Of a DNA stretch of 64,000 nt, positions 10,801 through 25,800 are shown one piece after another. Below the pieces are notes generated by a model. It worked only from the letters and a program-made list of their open reading frames with translations, searched no databases and was not told the origin of the DNA. The stretch is from NCBI GenBank assembly GCA_022266195.1, contig WHVY01000002.1:10245001-10309000 (forward strand). The letters run 5' to 3'. How positions within the stretch are numbered: position 1 is the first letter of the stretch; the number at the start of each line of letters is the position of its first letter. The translations under genes were made by a program, and so were the position numbers. Source of the stretch: Tetranychus cinnabarinus. Lineage: Eukaryota > Arthropoda > Arachnida > Trombidiformes > Tetranychidae.

Positions 10801-13800
10801 TGATGATCGTTTCTTCATCCACCTTCAAGATGAATATCATTTTCTCATCCTTTCCCATCTCTTGCTGCTTCCATTGATTAACAGCAAGATAATATCAAGA
10901 ATGAAGCTGAATAGTTAATAGTGAGGAGAAACAAAAAAAAGAGAGTAAAATCACATTAATCCATTTCACTATTAATATTTGAACAGAAAGAAGATGAAAA
11001 CAGGAAAAACTGAAAACAAAACCTGGTAACTCCTTTATAACAAAGAAGCTATTGAAGGTACAGTTGTTGGTTGTTATTGCCTTGTGTTTACAAAATAATA
11101 AATAACCTTTCCTTTGTTTTACCCTGAATCTCCATTCCAGGTAAACTTGAAAAAATTAACCTTTTAATAGACATTCTTAATGGTTTCTTGCTTAGTCCAT
11201 AGACTTGCCTCTATTTGGGTTGATTATCATTTTTCCGTTTCTTTTTCTTGAACAAAACATTTCCAAGTCCAATTGATTTAGCATTACTGTGAAATTTGAA
11301 TTCTACTCTTTTTCATGGTTCATCATGAACATGATTACATCTTTTTTACTCTCTCATGCTTTTTTACCTAAACTTGTTATTTGGTTTCTCTTTTCCCTCG
11401 ATTCATCACTTGAGCAATTTAAAATGATGACTCGAGTTATATTGTTTTTAATCAAATTGTCTGTTTAATTTAATGTCCAAACTGGTTTCTCCAATTGCTC
11501 ACATGAAGCTAATTTAATTACTGAATCATTTTCTTGAACATGTTAAACCTTAACTCAGGATATGAGACTCTGATTAAATCAAGAGAAATGTTTTATTGGT
11601 TAATTAACCGTCAACATTTTTTATTTGCAAACCGTCTTCATTTGTCAATCGGTTTGCAATTTTTAGCTTTCATTAAATCATTCCATTCAATGACTTTCAT
11701 TCACTTTCCATGAAATTTTCATAACAAAACTGTAAACCTTAATTGTCGACTAATTTTCTGGTAAAATTACATTTAACCCAATTAAAAGTCAATTGATTAT
11801 TTGTATTTCCATTTTTGATCATTTCCTACTTTTCAATCAACAACTCATTCCTTTTGCCATATTTCATCAACTTGACAGAATATCATTTGATCATTTCAAC
11901 CCAATATTAATGGCATTGTTTATTTACGGCTTTTGTTGTTAATTGTAGAAACACAAATAACAATTGTTAATGAAGTTCAATATTTTTTTTATTATTTTAT
12001 TTCCTTTTCAGTCTTTTGTTTGGTGAAAATAGTAAATAATATCACCATGAATCAATTAAATGTCTGCTTGTGTACACAATGGTAAAAGCGCTTGTAACAT
12101 CCAAGTGTTGAAACAAAGTTGAGCATTTGAACAAAATAATAGGTGAATAGCAATCAACTAAATTCACAATTGAATGATTGCTCTTTTGTTTAACCTGTTA
12201 CCAAAATAATAGGATTAACCAAAGAAAAGTCAGCTTAAATGAATATGTGAAAGCCAAATGAATAAGTTAATCTCAATGATGATTAGCTTTATTCAGCAAA
12301 TTGAAACTCAACGACCTTTGAAAGACTAAAGAAATTTTCTGAATTTCCATGAAAAATTTGCTCAACTTTGATCATTTCCTATCAAAGTTTACATTGGAAT
12401 CAAATTTCTGACAAAATTACCAAACTATAACCAAATTACTTTCCATGTTTGAACCATTTCAGTTTTTCCATGTAAAAACAAGATCTTTTTTCGATGGAAA
12501 TGAAAATCTTTTCACTTTTGTTCAACTCTTTCATTCACTTTCTATTAGCTTCATTAAGATTTTCATGTTATTTTTCCACTCAGATTATTTCAATGTGTAT
12601 TAATATAATGAAAAATGAGGTTGCGTGTTTTGCCTAGTTTACCTTAGTCAAGGATCTTTCATCATTATCATCATCTTACAGTTTCAGCCTGTTCAAGGTA
12701 ATCAGCAAAAAGCTGAAAAACAAAAAGCAAAAAAAATATATTTTTTGCGTTAAAAATCATTAATTACATTTCAGATGATTTTATCTTTTCATTATTTTCA
12801 AGTTGTTTACGTCATTCATTGTGGTGCAAAAAAGCCAATAAATTAGACTGAAATTGATTACCTATCCATTGATTACCAACTTACGATGAAAAATTTTTCA
12901 TTCAATTTCTCTTTCTCCTAAAAATGTGATTCCGCCAAAAATTGAACAATCCACAAAATTGAACAAATTTAGTTTTCTTTTCACCCAAGGACATGAGATT
13001 AGCTGAGTAAAACAACAGAATGAAAAATTGCTAACATTTGCTAACAAATAGTAACAACATCAAAGGTAATATTATTTACCTACGAGTTTACATTTTGTTT
13101 GACAACAAAAGTCTACTTTTATTGGATGTAATTTTTAGCACGAAAAGTTTGCAAAAACTTAATTAACTCTAATTGTTATGAAAAAATTATGTCTTCTCTT
13201 GATTTACTCTGAAAATTAAACCCTTTTTGTGATTTTAATTTATTCACTTTTCTCACTCAATTTACAGAAAACCTTGAGTTTTACCTTTTCTCAGAGTTTT
13301 GTCATTTTGCTTGTTTCAACTTTTAAACCTTTTTACTTCACCCTGTTCCAGGCTGACGATTTTACATGCTCAGTCAATTTGCATTTTCAGTATTTTTATT
13401 GTTTACAGTTTTTCTGATCATTTTTATCCCACCTTTAAGCTGTCTCAAAATGTCTCTATTGGTAAAATCATTTCACACATTGATTGTTACTTGCCTTTTT
13501 TTCACCAAATTTGATTTTCTCTTCTCTATTTTTTTTGATAAAAATGTAAAAATATTCACTTGAATTTGAATATCATTTGTTGGATTCAAAGTAGGAATTG
13601 AGATTTATTGACAATCTCACTTCTCTGAATAAAATGTTATCAATTGTTATTTTAGTTATTCAATTAGTTGTGCTCTTTTTTACCCTCTCCTTTCCTGTCT
13701 ATCCTCAACTGTATTTGCATTTCAACTCTTTTACCATGTTGATGATATTTTCTGATGAAATACTTTTTGCTCTCTTTCATCTTCCCAAATCATCCCCAAA

Positions 13801-16800
13801 GGGAGGCAGAAATGTACTAATTCCACCTTGCTAACTAGTTAAATATTGATTCCCTGCAGGATTTTTAAATGCAATTCAGATTCATTAAACTGAAGAGTGT
13901 ATAAATGAATTAACCAGCAACCTTCAACATTTATATATACATTTATATCATGAAACCTTTACTGCCAATTCATATCAATATTGAACAACAAGTAAATTGG
14001 AGAATTGGATAAAATTGAACAATATTGAACATTTTTACATGATAATTAAGATGAATGCTTGAAAGGTAATCCGCGAAGGAACAAGAACATTTTTCCCCTT
14101 CTTTTTGCTCTACAACTTTTGCTGAAGGATTAATATTTCATGAGACTTTGGTGAACACAAAATTATTCACAATTATTCAGCTTCAAGTAGATTTACTTTT
14201 TTCGAAACAACATTTAATCTTTTTAAATGTTAATCAAGTTTTCAAACAATTTCATTAGATTCAGGTGAACAAGTTATTTAATCGAATTCATTTTTTTCAT
14301 CTTTTCTGGATCATTTGAGGTAAAGGTGCCAGTGAATCATGAATACAAGATTCTCATGATTCTTTATCTTGTCTCTTCTCTATCAATCTCTTGTAACTTT
14401 GTTGCAGTGACACTTGCGAATAAGGTGACGCTCAGAATCGATCAAGAGTTATTATTACCATGAAAATGATGGAAAAGAGTCAAACTAATTTGACCCGAAT
14501 AGCAAATCCATCAAATTATAATCAATTGTCTTTTGATGAGAAAGCTCATGAAAGGTGAAAGTGAAGGAATCGCTGGAAATGTGAAAAGCAAAAAAGTTAA
14601 TGCAACATGAAAATTTTCATTTCAATAATAGCTCAATATTTTTGGTTGCCTGGCATATTATAACACAACCAGAATACAATTGAATGATACAATGAAAATA
14701 GCTTGAAGCTACTCATCAAAGCAATAGTCTTGAAGGTATTACATTGTAATCTATTATTAATGTAATGAACAAGAACCAACTAATCTATAACTAATCTAAT
14801 GATGAAAAGTATGAAAGACTTTCATGTTTTTGTTACATTCAAAGCTTTTCGTCCAACCTTCATTATCCTTTAGTTTTGATTAAACAATTTACCTTTGAAT
14901 TTACTACTTTTATTCCTGATACAAATCAGTTATCCATTTTTGCATCTCAATGAGTGTTTACATGGATTCCATTGAAATTGATAACAATATGATTACATTT
15001 TTCATTGGAAAATAATTCCCTTAAGACTTTTTAAATTCACTTTTCAATCTTTCACATCAATTCAATTTAACATGTAATTTCATCGTTTCAATCGAAACTT
15101 GAATAATCTTTCTGTATCATATTTGCATTATCTTTTACTCCATGTTTACCCTTCACATTGAGGATGGAATTTGAAAAGTTGAAAAATGAGAATCAAATTC
15201 AACACAGAGAAATGATTCTTCGACAGTTATAACCTTGAGTCATGATTCTAATGAAGATTCAGTTATCCAACTGAACCTTTCTTTTCCTTTTCAGGTTTGC
15301 TTCTTCTTCTTGTTATCACTTCACTTTCTTCGCCTCTTTTGTCATCCATTTTGACATTCATCATCATTCCTTCCACAACATTTATTATCTGTATCAGAAG
15401 AAGAATAAAGAAGAAGAAAAAAAATTCTTCTCTCCTCCTTTTTCCTTTCAAGAGACGGCAAAACTCATCATCCTTCTCACCCAATCACCTATCAATAACA
15501 ATCATCAATTGTACTCATTAAATGATATCCTTAAGCTGGAAATCATGAATCATGAAAATAACAGGTTTACATTAAGTGACTCTGCTTTTAGTTTTCCAAT
15601 TTTTCTTCGCTCAATTTTTTTCTTATTCTGATAAACATTTTGATAACAATGTCAACAACAATAACAACATTGGCAAGAGAAAAAAGTGAAAAGTTCTTTC
15701 CATGTAAAAAGGGAAAATTTTCTTCTACAGAATGTTGAAAAGTTGATTCTAATAATTTTCAAGATGAAAGATAAACATGATAAGGTAAAGTGAAAAAATG
15801 TCAACTTTTCATTTTAACATTCTCCTGTCATCAATGGAAATTTAATTTTTTCAACTTTTCTCTCGATATCAGATTCACAGGCAACTGGAACAAACACTTT
15901 TAACAATAATTTAAAGCACAAATGCAATATCGAAGTTGATTCTTGAATCATTTTAGATTCTCATCTCTTTGCATATTTATCATGAACAAATGGCTTGAAA
16001 TTGAGAAGCAAAATAACTTGAGATGAAAAAGCTTATAAAAGGAAAGGGAAAAAAGCAATACAAGAATCTCTTTACTCGTCAAGTGTTAACCTCTCGATGA
16101 ATATTTCTGTTCATCTTGAAACATTCATTTTTGATTGAGTTTGCAAATTTGCCATTTAAATGTACATTTTCAATCTTTTTTATGCAAAACTAAAGGTTTG
16201 CATAACATTTGCAAAAATATTGTTTATCGTTAATTGCAATCAACTGTTTAAATTGTCGTAAATCAAAGTTGCCATAAAAACACTTTGAAATCTCATGCTT
16301 GTGAATATGAGATAACAGGGAAAAAAATCATTTTAATCAGAATCAATTGTCCATACAATTTATCTGAAATTTTCTTTCCATATTAGTATACATTCATTAA
16401 TTCAATATAACCATAAAAATGTAATTTATCCAATTTTCGTGACATTTAAATGCATTTCCTAAAAATGCTAAAAACTAAAATCAGATCAAAGTCGTAAATT
16501 AAGAAAACCATGAAAATTGAAATGTTGATTTTCAATGCTAATCTGAAGGTTATTACACAGTTATCACAGGTTGAAATTTGAAATGGAAGAAGAAAATTCG
16601 TTTATGGCGACGAACAATGAAATATTGGAATAATTGGAAATAATTGATTGAATAGGAAAGTTAATATTGAAATGATGAAAAAATATACAACCTTATTGTC
16701 CTTTTCTTGTCTTGTTATTCATTTTTGTACAAAAAATAGTCTCTTTTTGCGCTGCTTTATATCATTATTGTATTATCTTTCCAGTTACCTCACTCACTCC

Positions 16801-19800
16801 CTGTTATCCTTGCTCTTTCAGTCCCAGTCCATGTTACTCTTTATGTTGCTGTGTAAAAAGATTATCGATTACTTTGGTCAATTCAATTTATCGATCGTCT
16901 AAGTTGAAAAAAAATAAGTGGAAAGGGAAAAGGGAAGATGAGACAAGAAACATCGAAAGAGATAGAAAGGTGAGAAAGAAAGATGAAGATGAAATAGACA
17001 CACATGTAGACATGAAGTTGAGATGAAAAAGATGAAGAGGTTAACAGAGTAAATATACTTTTTCTTTTCTCTTCATCTTCTTTCGCTTGTTCATCTTCTC
17101 TCTCTTGCTTTACTTTCTGCCATTACATTTGATTCGCTGTTTGTTTCAATATCATATAACAAAATGCATCAACTTTTCAATAGTTTATTGTTTTTTTACA
17201 GTTTATGGAATAGAAATTATATTATAGAAATAATATTTATCCTTGTTTCTCTTCCCTCAACTTTTAAGAACAAAGTAAACTGATGAAGATTATGATGAAT
17301 GAGGATGCTGGAATGGGAAGAGAGAGAGAGAGGTAAAAATTCTAGTAATGTTGATGGAAGATGAAGATGAAGATGAAACCGCAAACAACCAAATGTGCGA
17401 TACTTTGATGATTCACTTTTTCACTTTTCCTTTCGTGCTTCTGTTTGCACAAAAGCTTTGCTCTTTCAATAGCAAAAACAAAAATTGTTTTAATCCAAAG
17501 AACATTTCAGCTAATTTTTCGATTTTTTGGCTATAATTCGGCTTGTGGATGGATTAGATATTTGCAAATTTTGATGGAAGTTTCTCGTAACTATTCGTTG
17601 CTTTCGAAGATCAAGGTCATTCAAGGTCATTTTTCGGAAATCGCGCATGACCACATTAAAAGTTGCATTAAGAATCATCATCAACGAAAGACTAGTCGGA
17701 TTCGTCAGAGCAGATGAAAAGCATTGTTGACCCTGCATAAGCAGAGATTCATCTTCAATGTGACTGGTAACAGTCGCCAACACTAGCTCACAGGCTAAGT
17801 CTAAAAGCGCAATGAATACTCATAGCTGTGAAAACTAAATGCTGATTAGGTGTGGGTTTAGTCCACCTTGCTTTTATCACTTGAAAGAAAAAGAAAAAGA
17901 TGAAATAAATTTCATAAAAAATTCTGTCCCTAGTTCATTCACAAGTTGAACAATAGCCACAAAAACATTGGAAAAATTAGCTGAAATGCCCTGCAGTTAA
18001 AATGCATTGTGAAAACATTTCAACTTTTCATTTCGCCTGAAAGCCATGCTTTTTTATCTTTGCAAAATTTAAACATTCTGACGTTAATGAGAAATGCTAT
18101 TTACTAAGTTTGCTAAATATTGTAAAATTTACTCTATTTCAGTCAAACTGTTATGTTTATACCATGGAAACGGTTGAAAATGAAAACAATGAAACAAGAT
18201 GAGTTGGAAATGGTTTTTATCTGTAGACAAATTGTTGCCACTATTTATAATTTGACTGACTTTTGGTTGAAATCTTGATTAGCTCAATGAAACACTCGAT
18301 AATTTACTAATTCAATGGAATGAAAGCATCGAGATGTTGCTTTTTCTTCTACAAATTGATCATTCCTTTACTTCTCGAATCAAAAGCTTATCAATGTTCA
18401 ACCTAATCAACTAACCTGACCTTGATCGTAAAAATGATTCTGCAGGGCTTTTTGTGTTCACAAATCTTCAACAGATTTTACCTTTTATCATGTATAACAT
18501 TGCTTCCTTTCTTTCTCATCCCATTCTCTCTGTAACATCAATTGAATCAATTTCATTGCTTGATCCAATCGATTTTATGCGAATCCAACTTCTGCAAACT
18601 CAGCAACTTGATGAGTTTCAACTAAATTCATGAATCAACCAGATAACATGCTTTAGTCAGTCAAAATGTGTCTCTCCTTTTTATACGCTCAAAGTCACAA
18701 GATATTTTTTGTCAACTCTTTACATGTTCATCATTTTCATGTTTACTATTTTACCTCATTTTCCTCCTAATCATAATTTGGATTGAAGCAAAAAAGTGTC
18801 GAGTTAACAACTCTATTCACAATTTCATCTCATTTACGTTTCCAGTCTTTAAATTTAACACCAATTTCATTTCAAAAAAATTGCTAATTTTATATTTTCC
18901 ACACTTTCAAAGTAACTTTTTACAAATTTCACGAATCATTTCAAATTTCAAAATTTTTCTCACTTGCTTTGACATTAGTTTCAAATTGGACTCTACTCAA
19001 TGTTCATCTCATCGTGAGCTTTCCATTGATACATGATTCATTTTATTCTGAATCTTGGGTTGAAAAGGCAACATTTTGTCTTATATCTTTTGATGTTTCA
19101 TTTCATTTCTTAAAAACTTACAAAATGAAGAAACAGAAGCAACATTTTTTGGTAAACTCACAAAGCTCACCTGAAAAGGCAATGGTAATGATTATTATTA
19201 TCATAATGATCATTATTTTTTTGTTATGACATGGGTTGGGCTCGATTCTCATGAATTGGTAATCTTGTTGATGAACATCATATAATAATTGAACATAAAG
19301 AACTCTGTTTCTTTGAAACTGAACCATGCTTTTCTGTCTAGAATTTCCTTGATATTTATGTTTGTACGAATAATAATAAAAGTAGACAAAATAATGTACA
19401 GAATAGCAATTGAGTTGAATGTCGAAATTATTAGATTGTAGTTTTCAAAGTATCAACAATGTTCTGATACAACAACAAAAAAAACATTATTTCTGGATAA
19501 AAGTTGTTAAAAATAAACAGACAATTATGAAATGTAGCAAAAATGAAAGATGGTCAAGAGCCAAAAATATCATCTCAATGATTCCATCATGAAAGTGCAA
19601 TTGGTAAATAATTGATGGAGAAGCATTTCAAGTTGAAATGATGTTCATTGTTAATTCATTTGCTCTTAACATTCATTTCAATTTTTAAACTCATTTTCCA
19701 AATTTCAATATTCCAAATGCAAATGAATCAGATTAACTCGATCAAATTAACACTTCGTTATTGAATCAACATTTCAACCTTGATGATTTACCTTTTGCTT

Positions 19801-22800
19801 TAGGCATTACATAACTAATCATTACATTACCTTTATAACCTTATTAACTCAACTAAATATGATCAAAGTAATTCATTGATATTTGAATGAAAAGTCGATT
19901 TCGCTTTTTTAATGAAATTGCTTTTAATAGAAAAATAATTGAATATCGAAAAAAAATGTTGGTAAAAACTCTCAAAAGATAATCTTATTTCTGAATTTTG
20001 ATCCCCATTTTATTCAACTTGAATCTTTTATTGAAACAAAGTCGGTGGAATGTTATATAATTTATCAATCAAATTGAATAAAAAATTCTGAGAGTTTATA
20101 GTTGAAAGTCTTGGAACCAAGACTTTCTTGTTTTTCATTGATAAATCTATTTAATAAAAAACTGATTATCATGTGTCATCATCAATGTCATCAACAAGAG
20201 TTAAAGAGTTTCAGTGAAAAATCTTGCTTTAAAAACTGTTTCTTTCATTGTTGAGACAAAATTGAGTTTACCTTATCTTATTCACTTGAAGATGATCAAG
20301 ACAAAATTTTCATCGTTTTCCATTGAAAACTGTTTTAACAGCAAAAAGCAAGTTTGCACATCATCAGTGTAAACATTGTCCATAACTTGGTTTGCCAAAA
20401 TTGACTGAGATATTTTTACTTCTGCCTTGAAATAATCGATCAAAATTTGAACTTTTTTGAAAAGTAACTCAAGCTAAAAGTTTGAAGGACAAAAAGTGTA
20501 AAGTTTTGGGTTAAATATGGAAGCACCAATAACTGGGAAAATGGTTATGATGATTCAATTGAAAAGTGCAACTTAGAACCCTTTTCCTTCATAATTATCA
20601 TGTCTGGTAAAATTGTAATTGATATCACTCTCTCTTTGGATCGTTGATTTCATTGAGGTTAACTTCCGTTTACAGTGAAACTGAATCTAGGAAAAGGTGG
20701 AAAAGGTAAAAAATGAAAACCAGAAAATTGTCCATTTTATTCTGGTTTCATTTACTTTACCATTTTTATCCTCAAGCAAAATACTAATGCATTTGAATGG
20801 TGAAAAAGAGTCGAAAGTAAACAATGAACATTGATCATGAAAAGAAGATAAATTGAGCGCAAGAACTGAATAGAATGGTAAAAAAAACATTTTCAATTGT
20901 AATCCAGTTTTAATCTAATCCAAACTTGATCAGCCAATTAGCCTGGGATTGCATTTTGAAGCAACTTTAAAAGCTCTTTGCCTGTTTGAATTTGATTTTG
21001 CACTTTTCATGATATTTACTTTTATCATTATTGGTGATATTGTTAACGGTCAATCTCTCACATGGGAAGAGTTGTTCATTATTAGGGTATAAAAGTGGTG
21101 AAATGAAAGGTACTTGAGCAAGTTATTAAAAAGTCAACTCGACATGAATGATCAATATGCATTTTTGTTGGGCTTTCACTTGAAGAGCTGAGAAGATGAA
21201 AGAAGAGAGAAAAAAATTGTTTTATCATTTTCTGTATCATTCCATGGATGGCCAATCAAGAGTTTGAATTTCCCAGTGAGGCGTTTGAAGAATAGCAACA
21301 ATAAATTACATCAAATTACACATAATATTCCCCTGGATAGTTTAGAATCTGTTTTTTGCGTTCAATCTACTTTGCTATTCTGCAGATTATCGTTTCCACC
21401 TTTCCAGGGTTTCCTCAGTTTCCTCAGTTTCAACTTCAATTTAACCAAAGACTCGACTCTTATTGACAAACAATTGAAACTTTTCTCGTTAAATGTTTCT
21501 TTTCCCAATATATTGAAAATTCAAGTCTAGATGAAATTAAACTCAATTTTCGTTTCTCTCCTGAAGTGACCTTGAAATTTCCAGTCGATTCCATTTCCAT
21601 GTTTAAATTTTATCACCTTTTCCAAGCTTCTTCAAATGCTTCAAGTTGAAATCAATATCAGTCGATATTAATATTGAATCCTTGTGATTCTCAAAACTTC
21701 ATTTTCCAGTGTCTCTTCAATATTGATTGAAATTCATTGCAAATCTAAATTTATATACAATTACACCATTTACGGGTTTACTGTTAACTTTTATCTCAAA
21801 TTACAATATTGATATTTTGCTCATTTTTTGGGCCAATTTTGCGCACACAATTTTCTTGATTCCTGGATATTGAAAGGTACAAAATTGCATGCAATAGACT
21901 CTGCCTGTAATCAGAAGGCAAAAAGCAGGCAAAATATTGAAAAACATTGATTACATGACTTTTAGGTTTACCCAAGTGAATACACGCAATCTCAATGATT
22001 TAAAAAAAAAGTTGATTCCATCTTCACATCATCATGAAAATGTTAATAATCATAAATGTGTACACATATTTTGTGATAATGGTAATGTCTAGTTCCAGAC
22101 AGAAACTCGAGTCTTCGCTTTAATCTGCTTCTATTGATTATAATTTACCTTCAACTTTTTTTGTTCTCGTTGAATCCTTTTCTCATGCTTTTGTCTCTCT
22201 CTTTTTTTGCCTCATTTCCGTCATTTTCTGGACTCGAGCTTGAACCTTTCATGTTGCTATTGATTCTCAATTAGTCGAGTTTAAATTTTCATCAATCCAA
22301 ATATAACTCTTCATATTTACACTTTTTCTTGCAGTTTGTGCACAGTTTCAACAATGGAAAATGTTTATCGATTAATCCAATCAATTGTATTGTAAATGTT
22401 CATTGCATGGTTCATCACAATCATTGTAAAACAGAAGCAGAAAAAAAAGGTCAACAAAAGGTTTTTCAAGATAAAAAAAAAGTTCTGATGAAACAAAGAG
22501 TAAAATGAGCGATAATTTATTTTCATTAATGTCTTTAAAGTTGGAGGTGAAAAGAGTCGAGAGAAATGGTAACTAATCTGAATGCGAAAATGTTGCTCAT
22601 GCAATTCAGGATACTCCCTGTGACTGTAACCCAGAAAAAAAGAGAAGAAGAGGAAAAAAAGAAACATTGATAAATTAAATATACACGAAAAGAGACAGAA
22701 AATTGGACTTTGAATGTTGCCTCAGTTATCATCATCACGCTCATCATCTCCATTCACTCATCCAATCTTGCAATTGCATGAAGGCAAGGGAGAAGACAAA

Positions 22801-25800
22801 AGAAGAGACAAAAAGAGCCAACGAAAAAAAATGAAGTTAAAGTTGTGATTCAAGGGAACGAAAAGGGAATGAAATGATTTACTTAAGCCTATGGCTATAT
22901 CGATCAAGCTTATCAGCAAATAAGCTATCAAAATCACGCAATTTCATCATGCTTAGACTCATCTGTCTGTCTATTATCATCACTCCTCCCAGTTTCACTT
23001 CCTAGTCATCAATTGCAACTCTCATCATTATCATTGTACCTTTTAGCTTGTCTCAATATTTTCTTGCCATTATCACAAGTTATCACACTTTTTTCAGGAT
23101 AAAACTTCAATTGGAGTAAACATTTACAATTTTATTTCCGATTTCAAGATTTATTCAACTCGAGTTATTAAATTATGCAAATACTTTGAAGGTGAAACTG
23201 TTTATCCTTGCTTTTTCATTTCAATATTAATCAAGTCTCTTGATGACAAAAAAAAGGGAAATCAATTTAAACCCTGGTTACTCAGAATTGCAATCCTAAT
23301 TCAAATGTTAAATCGAGTAAAATTTTGGTTGAATTAGTTAATGTAATTTTCAATTGATAATCCAAAGACATTATTGATTTTCACTTTATTTCACCTTCAT
23401 TCTTGCACCAGAAACAACCAAAGTTGACTTTACCAAATTTTTAAGCTCATTTTCAATTCATGCTCTTGATGTTAATAATTTTCACTTTAAATGGACTAGA
23501 AATTTTTTCACTTTTTATTAATATTTTCCTTTCTTTTCTCCTTTTCACTCCATAACCAGGTTATTATTATTGATAAATGAGAACACAGTTAATCAAGTTA
23601 AAAGTTTTTACCTTGAGTTGAACTTTTCTTGTTCAACCTTTTCTCCTTTACCTGATTAACCAAACCAATTGAACGAGTAAATCAACTGAAAAGTATTTCA
23701 AAAACTAACTTCGATTTTACTGTAAATCGAGACTCACAGGCTTGTCAGTTTGAATGTAAAATTACGGTCTTTTGTCAAATTGGATTAACTTTTGTCTTCA
23801 GGTTACCTTTGTCAAGAGCAGTTTCTCGTCCCAATAATAATGCAAAGCAACCGAAGTTTTCCGACCTCAGAACCTGGCAACTCGAGAAAACTGAGAAAAA
23901 GAAACTTGGATTTGTTCAATACTTCCATTTGAAATAATCTATTAATCTTTACCTTTTCCGACTTAATTAGATTTTAATGAAAATTTTCATTCGGCAAGTT
24001 GAAATATTCACTCGATATTCACTCGAATTATTCCTACTTTTTATTCTTTCTGTTGCAATAGGTAACTGAATGTTTTCCATGAAAAGGTAAAGAGAAGAGG
24101 TTGAACAAGTTTATGCATGTTGTGTAAGAAGAGCATTTAATGAATCCAGGAAGACCGTTGATTGAATGTAAGAAATGGCTAAAAAGATCACTGATAATCT
24201 CATCATCTTATCAAATAAAAAAGGCAAGATAACCAAGCAATCTGTTTACCTGTATTTATCTGAATGGATGAAGAAAACAGGAGCAAATTCAATTAGCAAC
24301 ATTGTCAATAGTAGACTTGCCTTATGGGCTTGATAAATCCTTTGAGTTTTATGAGGATGAGAAGGATAGACGAGACGATAATGAGCACAAAACTGATTCT
24401 CATGCAATTTTTTCCATTCTTTTCTTCTAGTTAATAACAACAAAAAATGGTTATCATGAGGGTTCATCTTTTTTTTTGCCCAACAATTTTGCATTCTTTT
24501 CATTATTCAGTTGAACTTTGCCAAGCCTAATGATGGTTGATTAAGTGTTTGAACACTTTAAATCTTTTCTTTGTTGGTTACTTTTACTTCTCAAGAATGA
24601 CAGTCAGAGTTACTCTAATGGGTAGTTTTTCATCTCAAGAATGCTCATTCCAATTAACAATTTGAACCTTTTCCAGGTTAAAATTGTCAAAAAACAAATG
24701 GAAAGAAAAAAAGTCCATTTTCTTTATCTTCTGGTTAAGTTAATAAATGCTGCCAAGTTGAATAATTAGTCAATTAACTTTCATTCTTGAGTTGAAAATT
24801 CTAGTTAAACAAAACTCTTGAAATAGACTGTTTAACCCATTAACACCGAGACGAACCGAGCCAAAACTTTACCTTTAAATTGTTTGAAAATTGTGTCTTC
24901 ATGAATATTTGATGGAAACCATCACAACTCTCAATTCAACCTTCAACCACTTGAACAGAAATATCTTGAACAGTACTTGATATCGTAAACTGTGCATCAT
25001 GAAGAAGCATTTTGAGTTTCTAACGAATTCAGACAATCCTTGATTAACTCACAATTGAATTTCTAGCGAAAAATTGAATCGATACAATTTCTGATACATT
25101 TAACCCTGAATCTTTTCCATCAGGAAAAAATGGTCTTAAATGTTCTTACAATAGTTCTGACTCTGACTTTTCAAATAATCTGTGATGAAGCTCTTAAAAC
25201 TCTGATATATTGAAACTTCATCATGCTATCAAAGTTACTAACGAAGTCAAATGAAGAAAGGAAACTTGAATAACCAAGTTTCATCTTAATGGCAAAGTTG
25301 CTTTAATCCTCGACATTTCTAAGAATCCAACTTTTCTTTTGACTTTACAATTTATGCTCGATATTCAGAATGAATTCTGGTGACGAGATTCTTGAATCCG
25401 TTAATTTGAACGGAAACATCTTTCAATGAACCACAGAAACTTGGACTCGAGTAAAAATTGTTAACATTATACATTCTATTCATTCTATTGACCCTATTTT
25501 TATCCCAAAAATCACTTTACATTTAAATAACTCTTTTCTGTACTTCATCATTTTACTTTTATCTTCAACTTTTTTTTCTTCTGTAACCCTTTTCTATTCA
25601 CCTTTTCCTACACATTATTACCTTGATATATCCAAGGCATTATCATCATTTTTTCTTCTTCTTCCTCTTCGTCTTCTTTATTCCTTACACTTTACATTCT
25701 GAAAGAAGTTTCCTTTCATTTACTTTACATTTTCATTTTACTGCTACTTTACTGTTAAATGTAGTTTCCCCTCGAATAAAGGAAGAGAAAGGCTTATTTA

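Noticed and set aside
18668..19036. 122-codon Phe/Ser-rich frame in intron 2
   Set aside because: Biased composition, no similarity that I recognise, and no splice or start context.
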